Shown here in pieces: positions 46,730 to 56,882 of a stretch of DNA of 64,000 bases (position 1 is its first letter; each line of letters opens with the position of its first letter). The DNA lies in NCBI GenBank assembly GCA_951802425.1, contig OX637796.1, positions 1,550,001 to 1,614,000 on the forward strand, given 5' to 3'. The stretch comes from Clavaria fumosa (lineage: Eukaryota > Basidiomycota > Agaricomycetes > Agaricales > Clavariaceae). A program made the position numbers and the translations under genes. The notes under the pieces were generated by a model, which searched no databases, had not been told where the DNA came from, and worked only from the letters and a program-made list of their open reading frames with translations.

Positions 46730-47578
46730 TGTCACGGTCCTATCCAGTCACCTAATCACCTCCGAAACACCTCTGAAGCACCTCCAACGCAACTCCGAAG
46801 CATCTCCGGCATCTCCGACACAGTTCTGCCCAAACTCCGCTCCGCTCCATCTCCACTCCGGCTCCAACTCTGAAGTTCCGGACCGGACTTTCATCGGACT
46901 TCGATATCGGTCCTTCGGACCATATGGACTTTGTTTCTAGCATGTTCCCTGGCGCTATTCCATGGTTGGTAACCATTGGGACAATGCCCACTACCCATGG
47001 GAACTTATTCTTTGCCTTACATGTATCATCTATGCCTTCCCACTCCTCAGGTGAAATTACTATGCATATTTGATATATTCATGTTTCACAGTCTGCCCTA
47101 TGCCCTACCCTAGTAGCATATAAGCCCCCATGTATCTCCATGATCCTCAGTTCGAATATTAACGTTATTTCTGGTCCTTGTCACTTGGTCTGTGCGTTAA
47201 GGGACTTCGTCCTCACTGTTCTCGACAGTCCCAATGAGTTCCGCAAAACTCCGGCGGACTCCGACGGACTCCAGGCGATTTCCTTTCCCTTTGGACTTCA
47301 TCCTTCCTTGTCCTGGAAAGCAAAGTACCAGCAAGGTTAAATTGGGACACGTATACACGTGGTGGCACAACCCATAAGTTGAGGCCATAGTCCCACCCCC
47401 TTTGACCTCCTTCTAGTCCTTCTAGCTTTTGTGTAGAGGAGAACTCCTTACGCAACTCCGATCCGGACTCCGACCGGACTCCACTCTGCTCCGGCTTCGC
47501 CTTTGCCACCCTCCTTTTTGGTCTCCTCTACACTACCACCCCTACTCCTGCTTTGAAGCAAAGAATCAGATCTTAACA
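46730..47578 (+). mobile_element. Solo LTR of family X in the transposase gene
   Basis: 849 bp, TGTCACGGTCC to TCTTAACA, flanked by a perfect 5-bp duplication GTACC (46725-46729 and 47579-47583). TATAAG and CAGTTCGAATATTAACG are intact. Confidence 0.95.
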
Positions 47579-47583
47579 GTACC

Positions 47584-48134
47584 AGCCCATCGCCTTGAGC
47601 ATCCAATGTTCTTGCAAAGCTGAGTTTTCCTGGCACACTTTGCTTTTTGACTTTGCATTCCCAACCATCTTTGCAGTGCACTCAAGCAATGTTAAGAGAG
47701 AAAAATGAGCTTTGCAATACTGAGTCATTGCACTAATACCTTAATTGCTGTGCCAGCTTCCAAAATAGGCAGGTGTGAATCTGCATGATGTGACACAATA
47801 ATACCACCCAGAGAATGCTTGCTTCAATCCACCCCCTTCTACATGTTGTACAACCTGGAAATGGGCTGTGTGTTAGAGTAGGTTGTAGTGGTGTAGTACT
47901 CTGATTTTTTGACCAAGGTATACCAGGGATAATTTGATGTTTTGTCAGAAATGTGATAATGATTACTGTCTATCTCAAGATCCACACATCCTCAGCATGA
48001 ATCAAATTTATAGTTGATAGATGTGGCCTATCTGAAGGACACTGCACAAATTTGAGCCTTGGGAAGAGATGCTGAAGGAGCAATAAATTCTTGTATCAAG
48101 GATTGATGCCATATCAAGGACTGGTGGATGACTG
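47584..48134 (-). other. 5' end of pogo-like element
   Basis: On the minus strand about 100 bp next to the solo LTR can still be read as a probable transposase N-terminal remnant (ECKVKKQSVPGKLSF), but no in-frame ATG is clear. The rest up to the right TIR is A/T-rich and non-coding, and includes an extra TATCAAGGA copy near the TIR. Confidence 0.55.
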
Positions 48135-48683
48135 TAATATCAGGACCCACCCATTTTTCCTTACCCAAACCGACCCTACCAGCACCTATGGACCTCCCAA
48201 CACCTCTGCATAACCTTGAAAACCCCCCTGCATACCTCTGAAACCTGCCACTCTCTTCTGGAACCATCCTGGACTTCCCTCGCCTTTACATGACACTCAC
48301 AACCACCCCACTATACTTGCACAACCTTGTGCGAGCTCACCCCATGCATATATTTTGTCTGAACCCACCACCTTGATGTGTGACACGCCATTGCGCATCC
48401 TCTTCAGCTGGCACATGACTTGCCATGCAGCACCCCTGGCACTACCACTACCAGTGCTAATATGTTACCAGTGTTACCCACATGACCTCCTGCCCAAAGT
48501 CACCTGCACTAGTGTTGGGGAAGTTTGGTCTGGTTTGGTTTAAGCCCATTTCCCCCAAACCAGAAACCAAATGGTTTGGTTTGGCACAGGATTATTCAAA
48601 CCAAAACTGAAACCACCACAAACCATTTGAATCAGTTTGGTTTCAGTTTGAACCCAATCCCAAACCATTTCTGAGCATCTATA

Positions 48684-50041
48684 TGTTGGAATTGTGTTTT
48701 CTCACCATTGATCAGATAAGCGTCTTATTCAATTCTCTTTAGTCATTGGACTGGGCCTCTTAGTAATAACGTCATGTGATTATGTAGAGGTACTAATGCC
48801 ATTGGTAGTTATTATTAGCTATCACATGACTGCAGTAGTATATAAGTAGCTCACCAGATGTAGTAGACACCCATCTGGTTATCCAGTTTTGTGCCCCGGT
48901 CTACCTCTACCGCTACTGACTCGACTTCGCTCTTCGTCACCATCATCATCCTTCGATAGGATCCTCACCAATCAGCACACTGACAACCAGATTCTCTTAA
49001 CATAACCAGATACCAACCTGTGCACCTCCTCGATAATGTCTTCGTCCCAATCGACTGGCACAACCCAAAGCGGGCCACAAGAACTGGACCACCTACTTTC
49101 CACACACCCGACCAGCACCCCCTCCACTATCATCATCTGGGTTATTTCACTGATCACTACCTGGCACGCATCAGTCAACTCCCTCTTCGCATCAATACTC
49201 AAGCGCCTCTCCACTCTAGAGCGGTGTATGGATGACACAAACTCCCTACTCAATGAACTCGACACGAACATGTCTGACACCCGCACCTGCCTCATTGATG
49301 CCGAAACTACTGTTGCCGCCACCTGTGCCAGCATCACGGCTCCCTCCACAGGTCGAGCCACCTGAGGCACCTCCACCACACCTGGCCGCTATACCAAGTG
49401 CGACAAGTGCCACGCTCGCAGTCATACAGCACCCGATTGCCACACCGCCAACCCCTCTGCCATCTGACACCGCATTGCGCAGAACAAGAAGCAACGGGCT
49501 CAGCGCCCCTTCGAGGCGCCTCCCCCTGCCGCCCCTTACTTCCCGCTGCCACTTGGACTGACACCCTACTACTATCCGCCTCCTCCTCGACCATTGCCAC
49601 TGAGGCCACTGAACTGTGCCGCCGGATTGTGCAATCCAATTGAGACCGCTGCCATGCTCGCACACCCGCTGTTGCCACCGCTCCTGCCTGAAGCCTTATC
49701 GATGGATTCAATTATGGGGGAGTGTTGGAATTGTGTTTTCTCACCATCAATCAGATAGGCATCTTATTCAATTCTCTTTAGTCATTGGACCGGGCCTCTT
49801 AGTAATAATGTCATGTGATTATGTAGAGGTACTAATGCCATTGGTAGTTATTATTAGCTATCACATGACCGCAGTAGTATATAAGTAGCTCACCAGATGT
49901 AGTAGACACCCATCTGGTTATCCAGTTTTGTGCCCTGGTCTACCTCTACCGCTACCAACTCGACTTCGCTCTTTGTCACTGTCGTCGTCCTTCGATAGGA
50001 TCCTCACCGATCAGCACACCGACAACCAGATTCTCTTAACA
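48684..50041 (+). mobile_element. Small gag-only LTR retrotransposon D (TR-GAG type)
   Basis: Two 319-bp LTRs (48684-49002 and 49723-50041), TGTTGGAATTG to TCTTAACA, differing at only a few bases by eye, with a perfect 5-bp duplication CTATA (48679-48683 and 50042-50046). A polypurine tract ATTATGGGGGAG precedes the 3' LTR. The interior is just 720 bp. The LTR start TGTTGGAA is typical of Ty1/Copia-type elements, but no pol exists to confirm this. A TATATAAG box lies at 48839-48846. Confidence 0.92.
49036..49720 (+). pseudogene. gag: Short Gag of element D
   Basis: From ATG 49036, one frame to the polypurine tract, interrupted by two TGA (about 49363 and 49468) that fit CGA. After the first stop a zinc knuckle CDKCHARSHTAPDC (C-X2-C-X4-H-X4-C) is encoded, then a Pro-rich end. 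The N-terminal part has a helical, coiled-coil-like stretch (ILKRLSTLERCMDDTNSLLNEL). It lacks the usual capsid length, as in gag-only non-autonomous elements. Confidence 0.7.
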
Positions 50042-50046
50042 CTATA

Positions 50047-50140
50047 GCCCTTAACCAATTCAAACTCAAATTCACACCATTTCAATGGTTCAGCAGGGTC
50101 AGACATAATTGGCATGTGACAGAACAAAGAGAGGACCCTA
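50047..50140. other. MITE remnant between D and C
   Basis: About 94 bp of hAT MITE sequence (AAACTCAAATTCACACC) left between the two nested retrotransposons. Nothing else seen. Confidence 0.7.
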
Positions 50141-50145
50141 CTCCC

Positions 50146-50491
50146 TGTCAACAATTGTCGCGTTGACTCCCGGGTATTCGAGGAACTCAGGCAGAGTCGG
50201 TCAAATGGGAGCAAAGGAGGTGTGTGATAAGGAAGTAACAACCTAAAGGATTGTTACAGGTGGGTACGGCTACTTATATACTACAGGAGGGTAAGTCATA
50301 ATGCAGCATGGGGGAAGCGTGTAGTCCGTGCATAGGAGGCGAGGCCGGGAATGACTCACGTGTGATAACATAAGAGGGGCGCGGCATGAGGCATGTGATG
50401 AAAGAAGAAGGGGAGGCGTGAAGGGTAGAAAAGGAGGGCAGTGATATGGTGAAAAGGAAAAGAGGGGGGGTGACGTGGTGAGATTGTAACA
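50146..50491 (-). repeat. 3' LTR of element C
   Basis: 346 bp, TGTTACAATCTCACC to GTTGACA on the minus strand, identical by eye to the 5' LTR. Confidence 0.95.
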
Positions 50492-51382
50492 TAGTCCCCC
50501 TCCTGTGGTCCGGCGTCCCGACGGACCCGCTAGGCTTCCGGGCTCTCCTGGTGTTCGCGCGGTGGTAGTTCGGTTGACGGCTCGAGTTCGGTGGGTGGGT
50601 CGAGACTCGTGTCGCGTGTGTCGGGTACGAGGGGGTGTTCGTAGGCGTCGGCGGGGACAATCCACGGGGTCGTGACATCGGTGGAAACGGGTATGACCCA
50701 GGGGGGTCCTGTGCGGCTGTGGTGTACAGCCCATTCCTCTTGTAGGATAGGCTCGGGCGGTAAGGGCACCTCGAATCGCAGCCTTGAGCTCCGGGAGTTT
50801 ACCCATATCTCGACGAGGATGGGGGAGGCGCGGAGGACGCGTCGCTGTTGCTCAAATTGCAGTCCTCGTAGTTCCGTCCACATCGCACGGCTAAAGCTCA
50901 CGCTGAGCCGCTCGGCCATCCTGCGGAGCCAAACATCGTCCTCAGGCTCCAGGAGCTCTCGGTTTTGTCGAAACTGTGGTATCCGCGAAGGGGGGTCGTC
51001 CGTCATCAGCGGTGGGGGGTCTAACCCCAATACTCGGCGTGCGTGGGGGATCCGCACTGCGTCTAAGATATGGCGCATGCGGGCAGTTGTTCCAGGGGAC
51101 GATGGGGGGCGCTGGAGTGCCGGCGGCGTTCCTCGTGGGTCTGGTCCAGGCCGCAGGTCAAGCGCGGGTCGTTGGCGGGTGGTCCCAGCGGGAGGGGGGC
51201 GCGGTAGGTGGTTCGGCCATCCTGCAGCGCGGCGGGCGTACATTCCGCGGCGTGGGGGTTGAGGAGTACGGTCGGGCGGCATGGCAGCGGGTGTAGGTTG
51301 TGGGGGAGAGGAAGAAGGTGTTCGGTCGGCAAAGTTGCTTGTGGTTTTCTTTTTAGGTGCTCGACCCTGAGTGTGTGATCAC
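50492..51382 (-). other. Region between pol and 3' LTR of element C
   Basis: Polypurine tract at 50504-50492, then a minus-strand frame of about 250 codons (51282-50530) rich in Pro/Arg/Thr with WTELRGLQFEQQRRVL and PPLMTDDPPSR. It has no recognised domain. Its length and freedom from stops in a young element suggest a possible accessory product 3' of pol; its start is uncertain. On the opposite strand a 196-codon Arg/Gly-rich frame looks like a shadow. Confidence 0.4.
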
Positions 51383-54300
51383 TCAGGTAAAAGACACCGT
51401 GAGAGCACGTGTCGCTTCAGGGTGCTTTCGATGGAAGTCTGCAATCGCTTCCGCCGCTTTCTTCAGGTTTGCCTTCGGCTCCCACGTGTTGTCCTCGTGG
51501 GGATAGCCGGCCCATTTCACCAGATACTGCAACTTACGTCTGTGTCTCCGGCTCTTCAGTACTTCTTCCACATCGTATTGCAAGTGGTCGTCGATCAATT
51601 CGGGAGGTGGGCGTTCGTCCGGAGTCTGATTGGGGAACTTTCCTTCCTTATACGGCGTAAGTAGTACCTCGTTGAATACCGGGTGGATCTTCCAAGTTGC
51701 TGGTAGATTGAGTCGGTAAGCGGCTGGTCCCACCTTCTCTACTACCACGAAAGGGCCAACTCTTCTGTCCGTGAGTTTGTCTGATGGTCGTTCCGTGTTC
51801 AGGTTAGTGGCGTCCAGCCAGACCAGGTGGCCTTTCTTGTAGTCCAGTGTTTTTTTATTTTTATGCTTATCGTAGGCGGTTTTCATGTATTGAGCGGCTT
51901 TTTCCATAGCCTTTTTGGCGTTTTCTCTGGCTTTCTGTAATTTCGTGGCGAAGTCAGAGGCCTCCGGGGTATGCGGCACATCGGGCAAGCTAATATCACC
52001 CATACGGGGGTGGAAACCATAGTTCAAAAAGAAAGGGCTATATTTGGTCGTGGAGTGCTGTCGGTTGTTCAGGGCGAATTCCGCGGTGGGTAGCCAGTCC
52101 GCCCAATCGTCTTGCATGAAGTCCACATATGAGCGCAGGTATATCTCTATCTCCTGGTTCATTCTTTCCGTTTGTCCGTCGGTTTGTGGGTGGTAGGCGG
52201 TACTCGGGTTTCCTTTTATCCCAATGATCTTGTAGAACTCCCCCATGAAGTTTGAGACGAACTGGGACCCTCGGTCACTTATCACCTTGCAGGGTACTCC
52301 ATGGCTACGAAGGACGCGGTCCCGCAGGATTTTCGCTGCCCCCAGTGCCGTGAGCTTCGTGTCCGTGGCTTCCAGTAGGGTCATTTTCGTCAGTTTGTCG
52401 CATATCACGAGGATGGCATTGTTCGTGGCAGATTTAGATAACGGCCCAATCAGATCCCAAGTGATAGTGTGCCATGGGCAAGGTGGTATCGCATGGGGGT
52501 GTAGGGGCGCGCGTCGCTTTGTCCGATCCGGTTTTGTTCTTTGGCATTTTTCACAGCCGGCCACATATTCCGCTACGTCTTCCTTGACTCCTGGCCATGT
52601 AAACTGTCGAGTGACACTTTCCAATGTTTTTTCGGGTCCAGGGTGCCCTCCGAGTGGGGAGTCGTGTAGCTCCATCAAGATTTTATGTACCAGCTCTTGC
52701 GGTACCCAGATCTTTCCTTGATGTCGGAAGAGTCCATCTGTTCCTTTTTCGCAAGGTATTGCTCTAGGTGGCATAGTGTTTGCATGTGCTTCTAGGAGCA
52801 GTTGGTCAATTGTTGGCTCGGGGATCAACAATGTGGCAAGGCGGTGGGCCGGGAAAACCTGTACTGTGGGTTTTTCATATTTATCTGTTCCCTCCCAATG
52901 GTCCGGCCGTCGGGAGAGCGCATCCGCTTTCATGTTTGTTTTTCCTGGTTTGTACTTTACTTCGAAATTAAAACACTGTAACTTTGATTGCCATCGCGTT
53001 TGCCTGGGGTTGAGCTTTTGACTTTTTTGGAAATATTGAAGGTTTGCATGGTCGGTGTGGATTTCGAAAGGGTCCTTGGCCCCTAGCAAGTAGTGGCGCC
53101 ACTCCTCTAGTCCCCTGATGATTGCTAAAAATTCCTTATCATATGTCGCATAGTTCATCTCTGCCGGAGAGAAGGTCTTCGAAATAAAATCTACGGGTCG
53201 CCAGACGCCGTCGGGTTGTTGCTGTGATAGTACCCCTCCGGTGGCGTAATTGCTCGCGTCTACTTCCATCTTCCACTTGCCTTCATCTTGTGGGATCGCC
53301 AGCACTACGTCGCTCTGCAATATATCGATCAGGCGTCTCCACGCTCGTTCTTGTCGGTCTGTCCAGATATACGGTGCGTTGTCGCTCAGTAATTCATACA
53401 GCGGTTTGGCGATGGTAGCGAATCCCTGTATGAATCTTCGGAAATAGTTTAGCAGGCCGATCCCCTTTTGGAGGGCGTGTTTGTTCCTCGGCACCGGCCA
53501 GTCGGCTATTCCTTTGCATTTTTTGGGCGAATGCCGGATGCTCCCCTCCGAGATCAGTAGTCCCAGGAATGTGACCTCTGACTGCTCTATCTTGCACTTC
53601 GACTCGCGGACGCAGAGGTCGTTTTCCTGTAGTATCTTGAACACCCCGTGGAGTAGGCGTCGGTGCTCTTCGATCGTTTCTGTTGCCACAAGAATGTCGT
53701 CGATGTACACGAACACCCTCCCAGTGGCTATCAGGGTGCGGAGAATATAGTTCATTCTCCTCTGGAAGACCGAAGGGGCATTCATTAACCCAAACTGCAT
53801 GACGGTGGGCCACACCGTACCGTACTTGGTAATTATTGCGGCGAGGTGCTGTGCCCATTCGGCCATCGCGACGTTCCAATAGCCCCACTCCACGTCCACG
53901 CTTGTGAACACTTTGGCCTTTTTTAGGCTCGCCACTGTTTCGTCAATCCTGGGTAGCGGGTATATGTCCTTCACGCAGAATGAATTTAGCCGTTTATAGT
54001 CGATAATGGGTCGGAGCTTGTCTCCCTCGTCTTTGAAGAAGATGGGGCTGACATAGTCCGACTCTCCCCATACTAACCGCCCATTTTCTAAGTTTTCTTT
54101 GAGCCAGGCTTTCAATGCTTCGTCTTCCCTGTTGGTCAGCGGGTAGACCTTCGAACGTAGGAAACCAGGGTCGTTTTTAAACTTGATTTCATAGTCGATT
54201 CCCGGTAGAGATTTGGGCAATTTTTGGCCCGTCTTCCCTGCGAACACCAAAGGGTATAGGGCCTTCCAGTCAAGCGTGGTCGTTGTGTTGTGTGTGTTTC

Positions 54301-54859
54301 GTAAGCCATAGCCGTAGTCTACGATGTGGCAGTCCTTTTTCTTGCATTTGTCGAAGCGGATGTATTTCTCAAACCAACGGATACTAGGGTTGTGGTGTCG
54401 GAGCCAATCGTGCCCTAGAATCGCTGGGTAGCCAGTGACTCGTCCCAATAGGAATTGCTTGATCTCGACGTGGCCTCCAATATTGAGTCGCAGGGCCACC
54501 GAATGTTTAAAGGCCCCTGATACATTCGTCGTCCCATCAATATTTTTGAATATTATAGGGGTCTCAAGTTTTGCAAGGTTCATTTTCCTAGCGGTGGCCC
54601 ATTCCAAGTCCATAACCGACATCGTACAGCCAGAGTCGATTAGCAGTTTGATGTCATAGGTCTCCTTGGTGTCCAAGGTGGTTACAAATCCTGGCATGTC
54701 CAATTGTCGTTCTCCTCCTTTCCCATATGTGGTCCTGGGATCGGTGTCCCAATGCACATCATCATTATATCCTGGGAGTTTCTTAGAGGTGAGGTTTTTG
54801 AGGGTGTGCTTAGCCCTCTCAGCCTCCTTTGGTAACGGAAATAGTGGGGTGTCATTCAT
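51383..54859 (-). CDS. pol: Pol polyprotein of element C
   Basis: 1158 codons from the first ATG; the frame is open a further 80 nt back into gag, in the -1 phase. Protease KLLIDSGCTMSVMD about residue 60; reverse transcriptase LRPIIDYKRLN, SVDVEWGYWNV with catalytic Asp, VMQFGLMNAPSVFQ, YIDDILVA; RNase H VDASNYATGGVL ... HTDHANLQYF; integrase zinc region (HDSPLGGHPG ... CEKCQRTKP), catalytic residues in WDLIGPLS, SDRGSQFVSNFM and ERMNQEIEIY; C-terminal chromodomain YDVEEVLKSRRHRRKLQYLVKWAGY. All catalytic acids are present. The VEWGYW part of RT motif A is unusual for Ty3 (LRSGYHQ is common). Expected to be processed by its own protease into PR, RT-RNase H and IN. The chromodomain probably directs integration to modified chromatin. 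Confidence 0.96.
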   Translation of the reverse strand: MNDTPLFPLPKEAERAKHTLKNLTSKKLPGYNDDVHWDTDPRTTYGKGGERQLDMPGFVTTLDTKETYDIKLLIDSGCTMSVMDLEWATARKMNLAKLETPIIFKNIDGTTNVSGAFKHSVALRLNIGGHVEIKQFLLGRVTGYPAILGHDWLRHHNPSIRWFEKYIRFDKCKKKDCHIVDYGYGLRNTHNTTTTLDWKALYPLVFAGKTGQKLPKSLPGIDYEIKFKNDPGFLRSKVYPLTNREDEALKAWLKENLENGRLVWGESDYVSPIFFKDEGDKLRPIIDYKRLNSFCVKDIYPLPRIDETVASLKKAKVFTSVDVEWGYWNVAMAEWAQHLAAIITKYGTVWPTVMQFGLMNAPSVFQRRMNYILRTLIATGRVFVYIDDILVATETIEEHRRLLHGVFKILQENDLCVRESKCKIEQSEVTFLGLLISEGSIRHSPKKCKGIADWPVPRNKHALQKGIGLLNYFRRFIQGFATIAKPLYELLSDNAPYIWTDRQERAWRRLIDILQSDVVLAIPQDEGKWKMEVDASNYATGGVLSQQQPDGVWRPVDFISKTFSPAEMNYATYDKEFLAIIRGLEEWRHYLLGAKDPFEIHTDHANLQYFQKSQKLNPRQTRWQSKLQCFNFEVKYKPGKTNMKADALSRRPDHWEGTDKYEKPTVQVFPAHRLATLLIPEPTIDQLLLEAHANTMPPRAIPCEKGTDGLFRHQGKIWVPQELVHKILMELHDSPLGGHPGPEKTLESVTRQFTWPGVKEDVAEYVAGCEKCQRTKPDRTKRRAPLHPHAIPPCPWHTITWDLIGPLSKSATNNAILVICDKLTKMTLLEATDTKLTALGAAKILRDRVLRSHGVPCKVISDRGSQFVSNFMGEFYKIIGIKGNPSTAYHPQTDGQTERMNQEIEIYLRSYVDFMQDDWADWLPTAEFALNNRQHSTTKYSPFFLNYGFHPRMGDISLPDVPHTPEASDFATKLQKARENAKKAMEKAAQYMKTAYDKHKNKKTLDYKKGHLVWLDATNLNTERPSDKLTDRRVGPFVVVEKVGPAAYRLNLPATWKIHPVFNEVLLTPYKEGKFPNQTPDERPPPELIDDHLQYDVEEVLKSRRHRRKLQYLVKWAGYPHEDNTWEPKANLKKAAEAIADFHRKHPEATRALTVSFT

Positions 54860-54915
54860 GGCTCGTTTTACATGGCGGCGGGCGGGTACAATATATAAGG
54901 ATCCTGCCTTAGCAC

Positions 54916-56217
54916 TCAGGCGGATCCCTGCTGAAAATCCTCTTCTCCAGCGTTCGACGTTGCTGCAGTTGTTTCTGGTCCAGGTGTCGGTGCCCTGGGT
55001 CTCTGCTGGATGTGCAGTTGATCTCTCAACTGCGCAATGGTATTCTCCATTTCCTCGTAATCGTTGTGTGCAGCCGTCGAGGCTGCGTACGAGGGGTTGA
55101 ACGACGTTAAGGAGGCTGGGTGCGATGATGGGTAGGCCGGTACGGGGTATGGCGATAGCGGGGGTGGTGTGTAGTAGCCGGGGGGCGAGCGCATCTCAAA
55201 TGCACTTCCGAGTCTGGCTTGTTGTCTAGGTGTGGCGCGACGCTGGGGTGGTTCAGGGCACAGTCGGGCTGGGTGACCAACTTGTCCGCAATTATAGCAG
55301 ATGAGCGGGCGACGGGGGCCGGTTCCTTGGCTTGTGTCCATCGGCGTACCTTGCCTGGTACCCGGCGGGGCTTGTCTGTTCCATTGTCCGGGGAGTGGGG
55401 CCTGCTGTTGTTGTTGTTGCTGTTGCTGCTGCTGCTGCTGGGGGCGCGGTTGCCATTGCGCCTGCTGTGGCTGTGCGGGTGGTGCGTTCCACTGGTTCTG
55501 TCTTTCCCATACCGCCTGTGGTTGCCACTGGGGTGAGCGCCAGTAGCGGTTCTGCGGGGGTTGGCGCTGTGCGGGCTGGTTCCAGGCGGGGCGTGGCGTT
55601 GCTTGTGCCCGCATCTCTCTTTGTACCGCCGTGTGTAATTGATGTTGCCTGTCAAGGCGTATGGCCAACACTCGAAACGCTTGATAGTCGGCGGGCTGGT
55701 CTGCGCATGCGAGGATTTTCTCCATGAGCTTCGGGTGCAGTGCCCTCATCAACAGGGCGTGGATCATGTTCCAGTGGGTATCCTCTTCGTACCCAGCTCG
55801 GCTCATGAGGGTTTCGAGTCTTTGGAAGAATTGCGCGGCGTCCATGCCTATTTGCCGGAAGTTGTTGAGCTCTTGTACGGCCAACGCCTGGTCTTCGATG
55901 GGGGCAAAGGTCTCCCTCATTCGAGCCTCGAACGTGGCCCAAATTACGTGTTCACCTCCTGGTTCTAGCAACACGTTTGCAGCTTGGTTTGCCCATTCTG
56001 CCGCGTATTTCTCCGTCATGTGGCTCAAGCAGAATACTACTTTGTGGAAGTCCATAGGGTATTTCGCCTCGTTTAGTCGGAATTCTAGCCGCAAGCTCCT
56101 CAAGAACGTTTGGAACTCGTGCCTGTCTCCAGTGTATGGGACAATTTTCAATGAAAACGCAGCAGGCGCGAGGGGCGCTGCTGGTGCGGGTTCGGCGTCG
56201 GGGGCTACGTCAGCCAT
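54916..56217 (-). CDS. gag: Gag of element C
   Basis: 433 residues from ATG 56217. Ala/Pro-rich start, retrotransposon-gag capsid region (FQTFLRSLRLEFRLNEAKYP ... AAEWANQA), a Gln-rich linker with about 12 consecutive Gln near residue 265, zinc knuckle CYNCGQVGHPARLC (C-X2-C-X4-H-X4-C), and a Pro-rich tail. It ends six codons after GAT TTT C (54939-54933), a place where tRNA-Phe could slip -1 into the pol frame. Overlapped in another frame by a 182-codon shadow. Confidence 0.93.
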   Translation of the reverse strand: MADVAPDAEPAPAAPLAPAAFSLKIVPYTGDRHEFQTFLRSLRLEFRLNEAKYPMDFHKVVFCLSHMTEKYAAEWANQAANVLLEPGGEHVIWATFEARMRETFAPIEDQALAVQELNNFRQIGMDAAQFFQRLETLMSRAGYEEDTHWNMIHALLMRALHPKLMEKILACADQPADYQAFRVLAIRLDRQHQLHTAVQREMRAQATPRPAWNQPAQRQPPQNRYWRSPQWQPQAVWERQNQWNAPPAQPQQAQWQPRPQQQQQQQQQQQQQAPLPGQWNRQAPPGTRQGTPMDTSQGTGPRRPLICYNCGQVGHPARLCPEPPQRRATPRQQARLGSAFEMRSPPGYYTPPPLSPYPVPAYPSSHPASLTSFNPSYAASTAAHNDYEEMENTIAQLRDQLHIQQRPRAPTPGPETTAATSNAGEEDFQQGSA

Positions 56218-56221
56218 GCCT

Positions 56222-56843
56222 TCAATCTAGTTCTTCGAGGTAGATACGTGGGGGGTCTTGGAAGATGTCTATTCGTAGACGATCTTGGAGCGATCCGAAG
56301 GTGAGGTCGGTTTGTGCTTCGGAAGAGCGGTGTGTAAGGGGTGTCTCGTCGGTCTGCGTCGCAACAGACAAATGCGTCGGTTCTTCGAGTTCTTCGAGAG
56401 CGCTTTGATAGTCACTTTCGCTAGTAAAATCTGTAAAGTCTTCGTGTCCCTGAAGGAAGTCCGTGTCTTCGTCTGCGTGTCTCTGTTCGTCAGCCACTGC
56501 CTGTAGCTTCTCCGTGAGTGTTCTTCGGAATATTCGCCACTCGGGGGCGTGTTCGATAGTCAACGGGTTGTTCCGCGCGAAGTCCTGTGGTACAAAAATT
56601 CTTTTCGTGGCAAAGTGGTAGCGAGGCGCCAACTGAGCAGCCTCGGAGTGTCTCGGGTACTGGAAGCTTTCGTAGCTTCGATACGGTGTGCTCGGCGGTG
56701 TTAATTGTTCAAAGTCCGTTTCCTGGTCCAGTCCAAAGAGGGCTCTCCTCCTGACAAATCGTTCGTACGCCGTCCAAAAGCGTGCCAGTGTGTCTTCTCC
56801 GAATACGCAAGCCTTGCTTCGGCTCGGGCAGGGTGGGGGTGCC
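56222..56843 (-). CDS. Extra ORF upstream of gag in element C
   Basis: About 207 open codons on the minus strand between primer site and gag, ending 4 nt before the gag ATG. No ATG is seen; an in-frame TAG lies at its upstream end. Content is ordinary protein: CVFGEDTLARFWTAYERFVRRRALFGLDQE, then APRYHFATKRIFVPQDF and EWRIFRRTLTEKLQAV, then an acidic Thr/Gln-rich end. No family recognised. Element A has a comparable pre-gag ORF. Start may come from splicing or a non-ATG codon. Function unknown. Confidence 0.5.
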
Positions 56844-56871
56844 TAGGTCCGTGAGGAGGTAGGCGGGGGAG

Positions 56872-56882
56872 AGGTTGTTACT
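56872..56882 (-). other. Self-priming primer site of element C
   Basis: AGTAACAACCT, directly after the 5' LTR end (GTTGACA), is the exact reverse complement of AGGTTGTTACT in the LTR (56981-56971). Confidence 0.8.

Larger units (their letters stand above)
38518..48134 (-). mobile_element. pogo/Fot-like DNA transposon with three nested insertions
   Basis: Perfect 23-bp terminal inverted repeats (38518-38540 and 48112-48134) begin CAGTCATCCACCAGTCC. TA is duplicated at 38516-38517 and 48135-48136. It encodes a DDE_1/CENP-B-type transposase on the minus strand. Without the nested X1, S and X solo LTR the element is about 2.9 kb, a usual size for the group. The right end borders the third A LTR. 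Confidence 0.92.

Noticed and set aside
48679..50046. GTCATGTGAT ... ATCACATGAC inverted repeat in the D LTRs as a separate MITE
   Set aside because: It lies at the same place in both LTRs and is part of the LTR sequence itself, with no duplication of its own.
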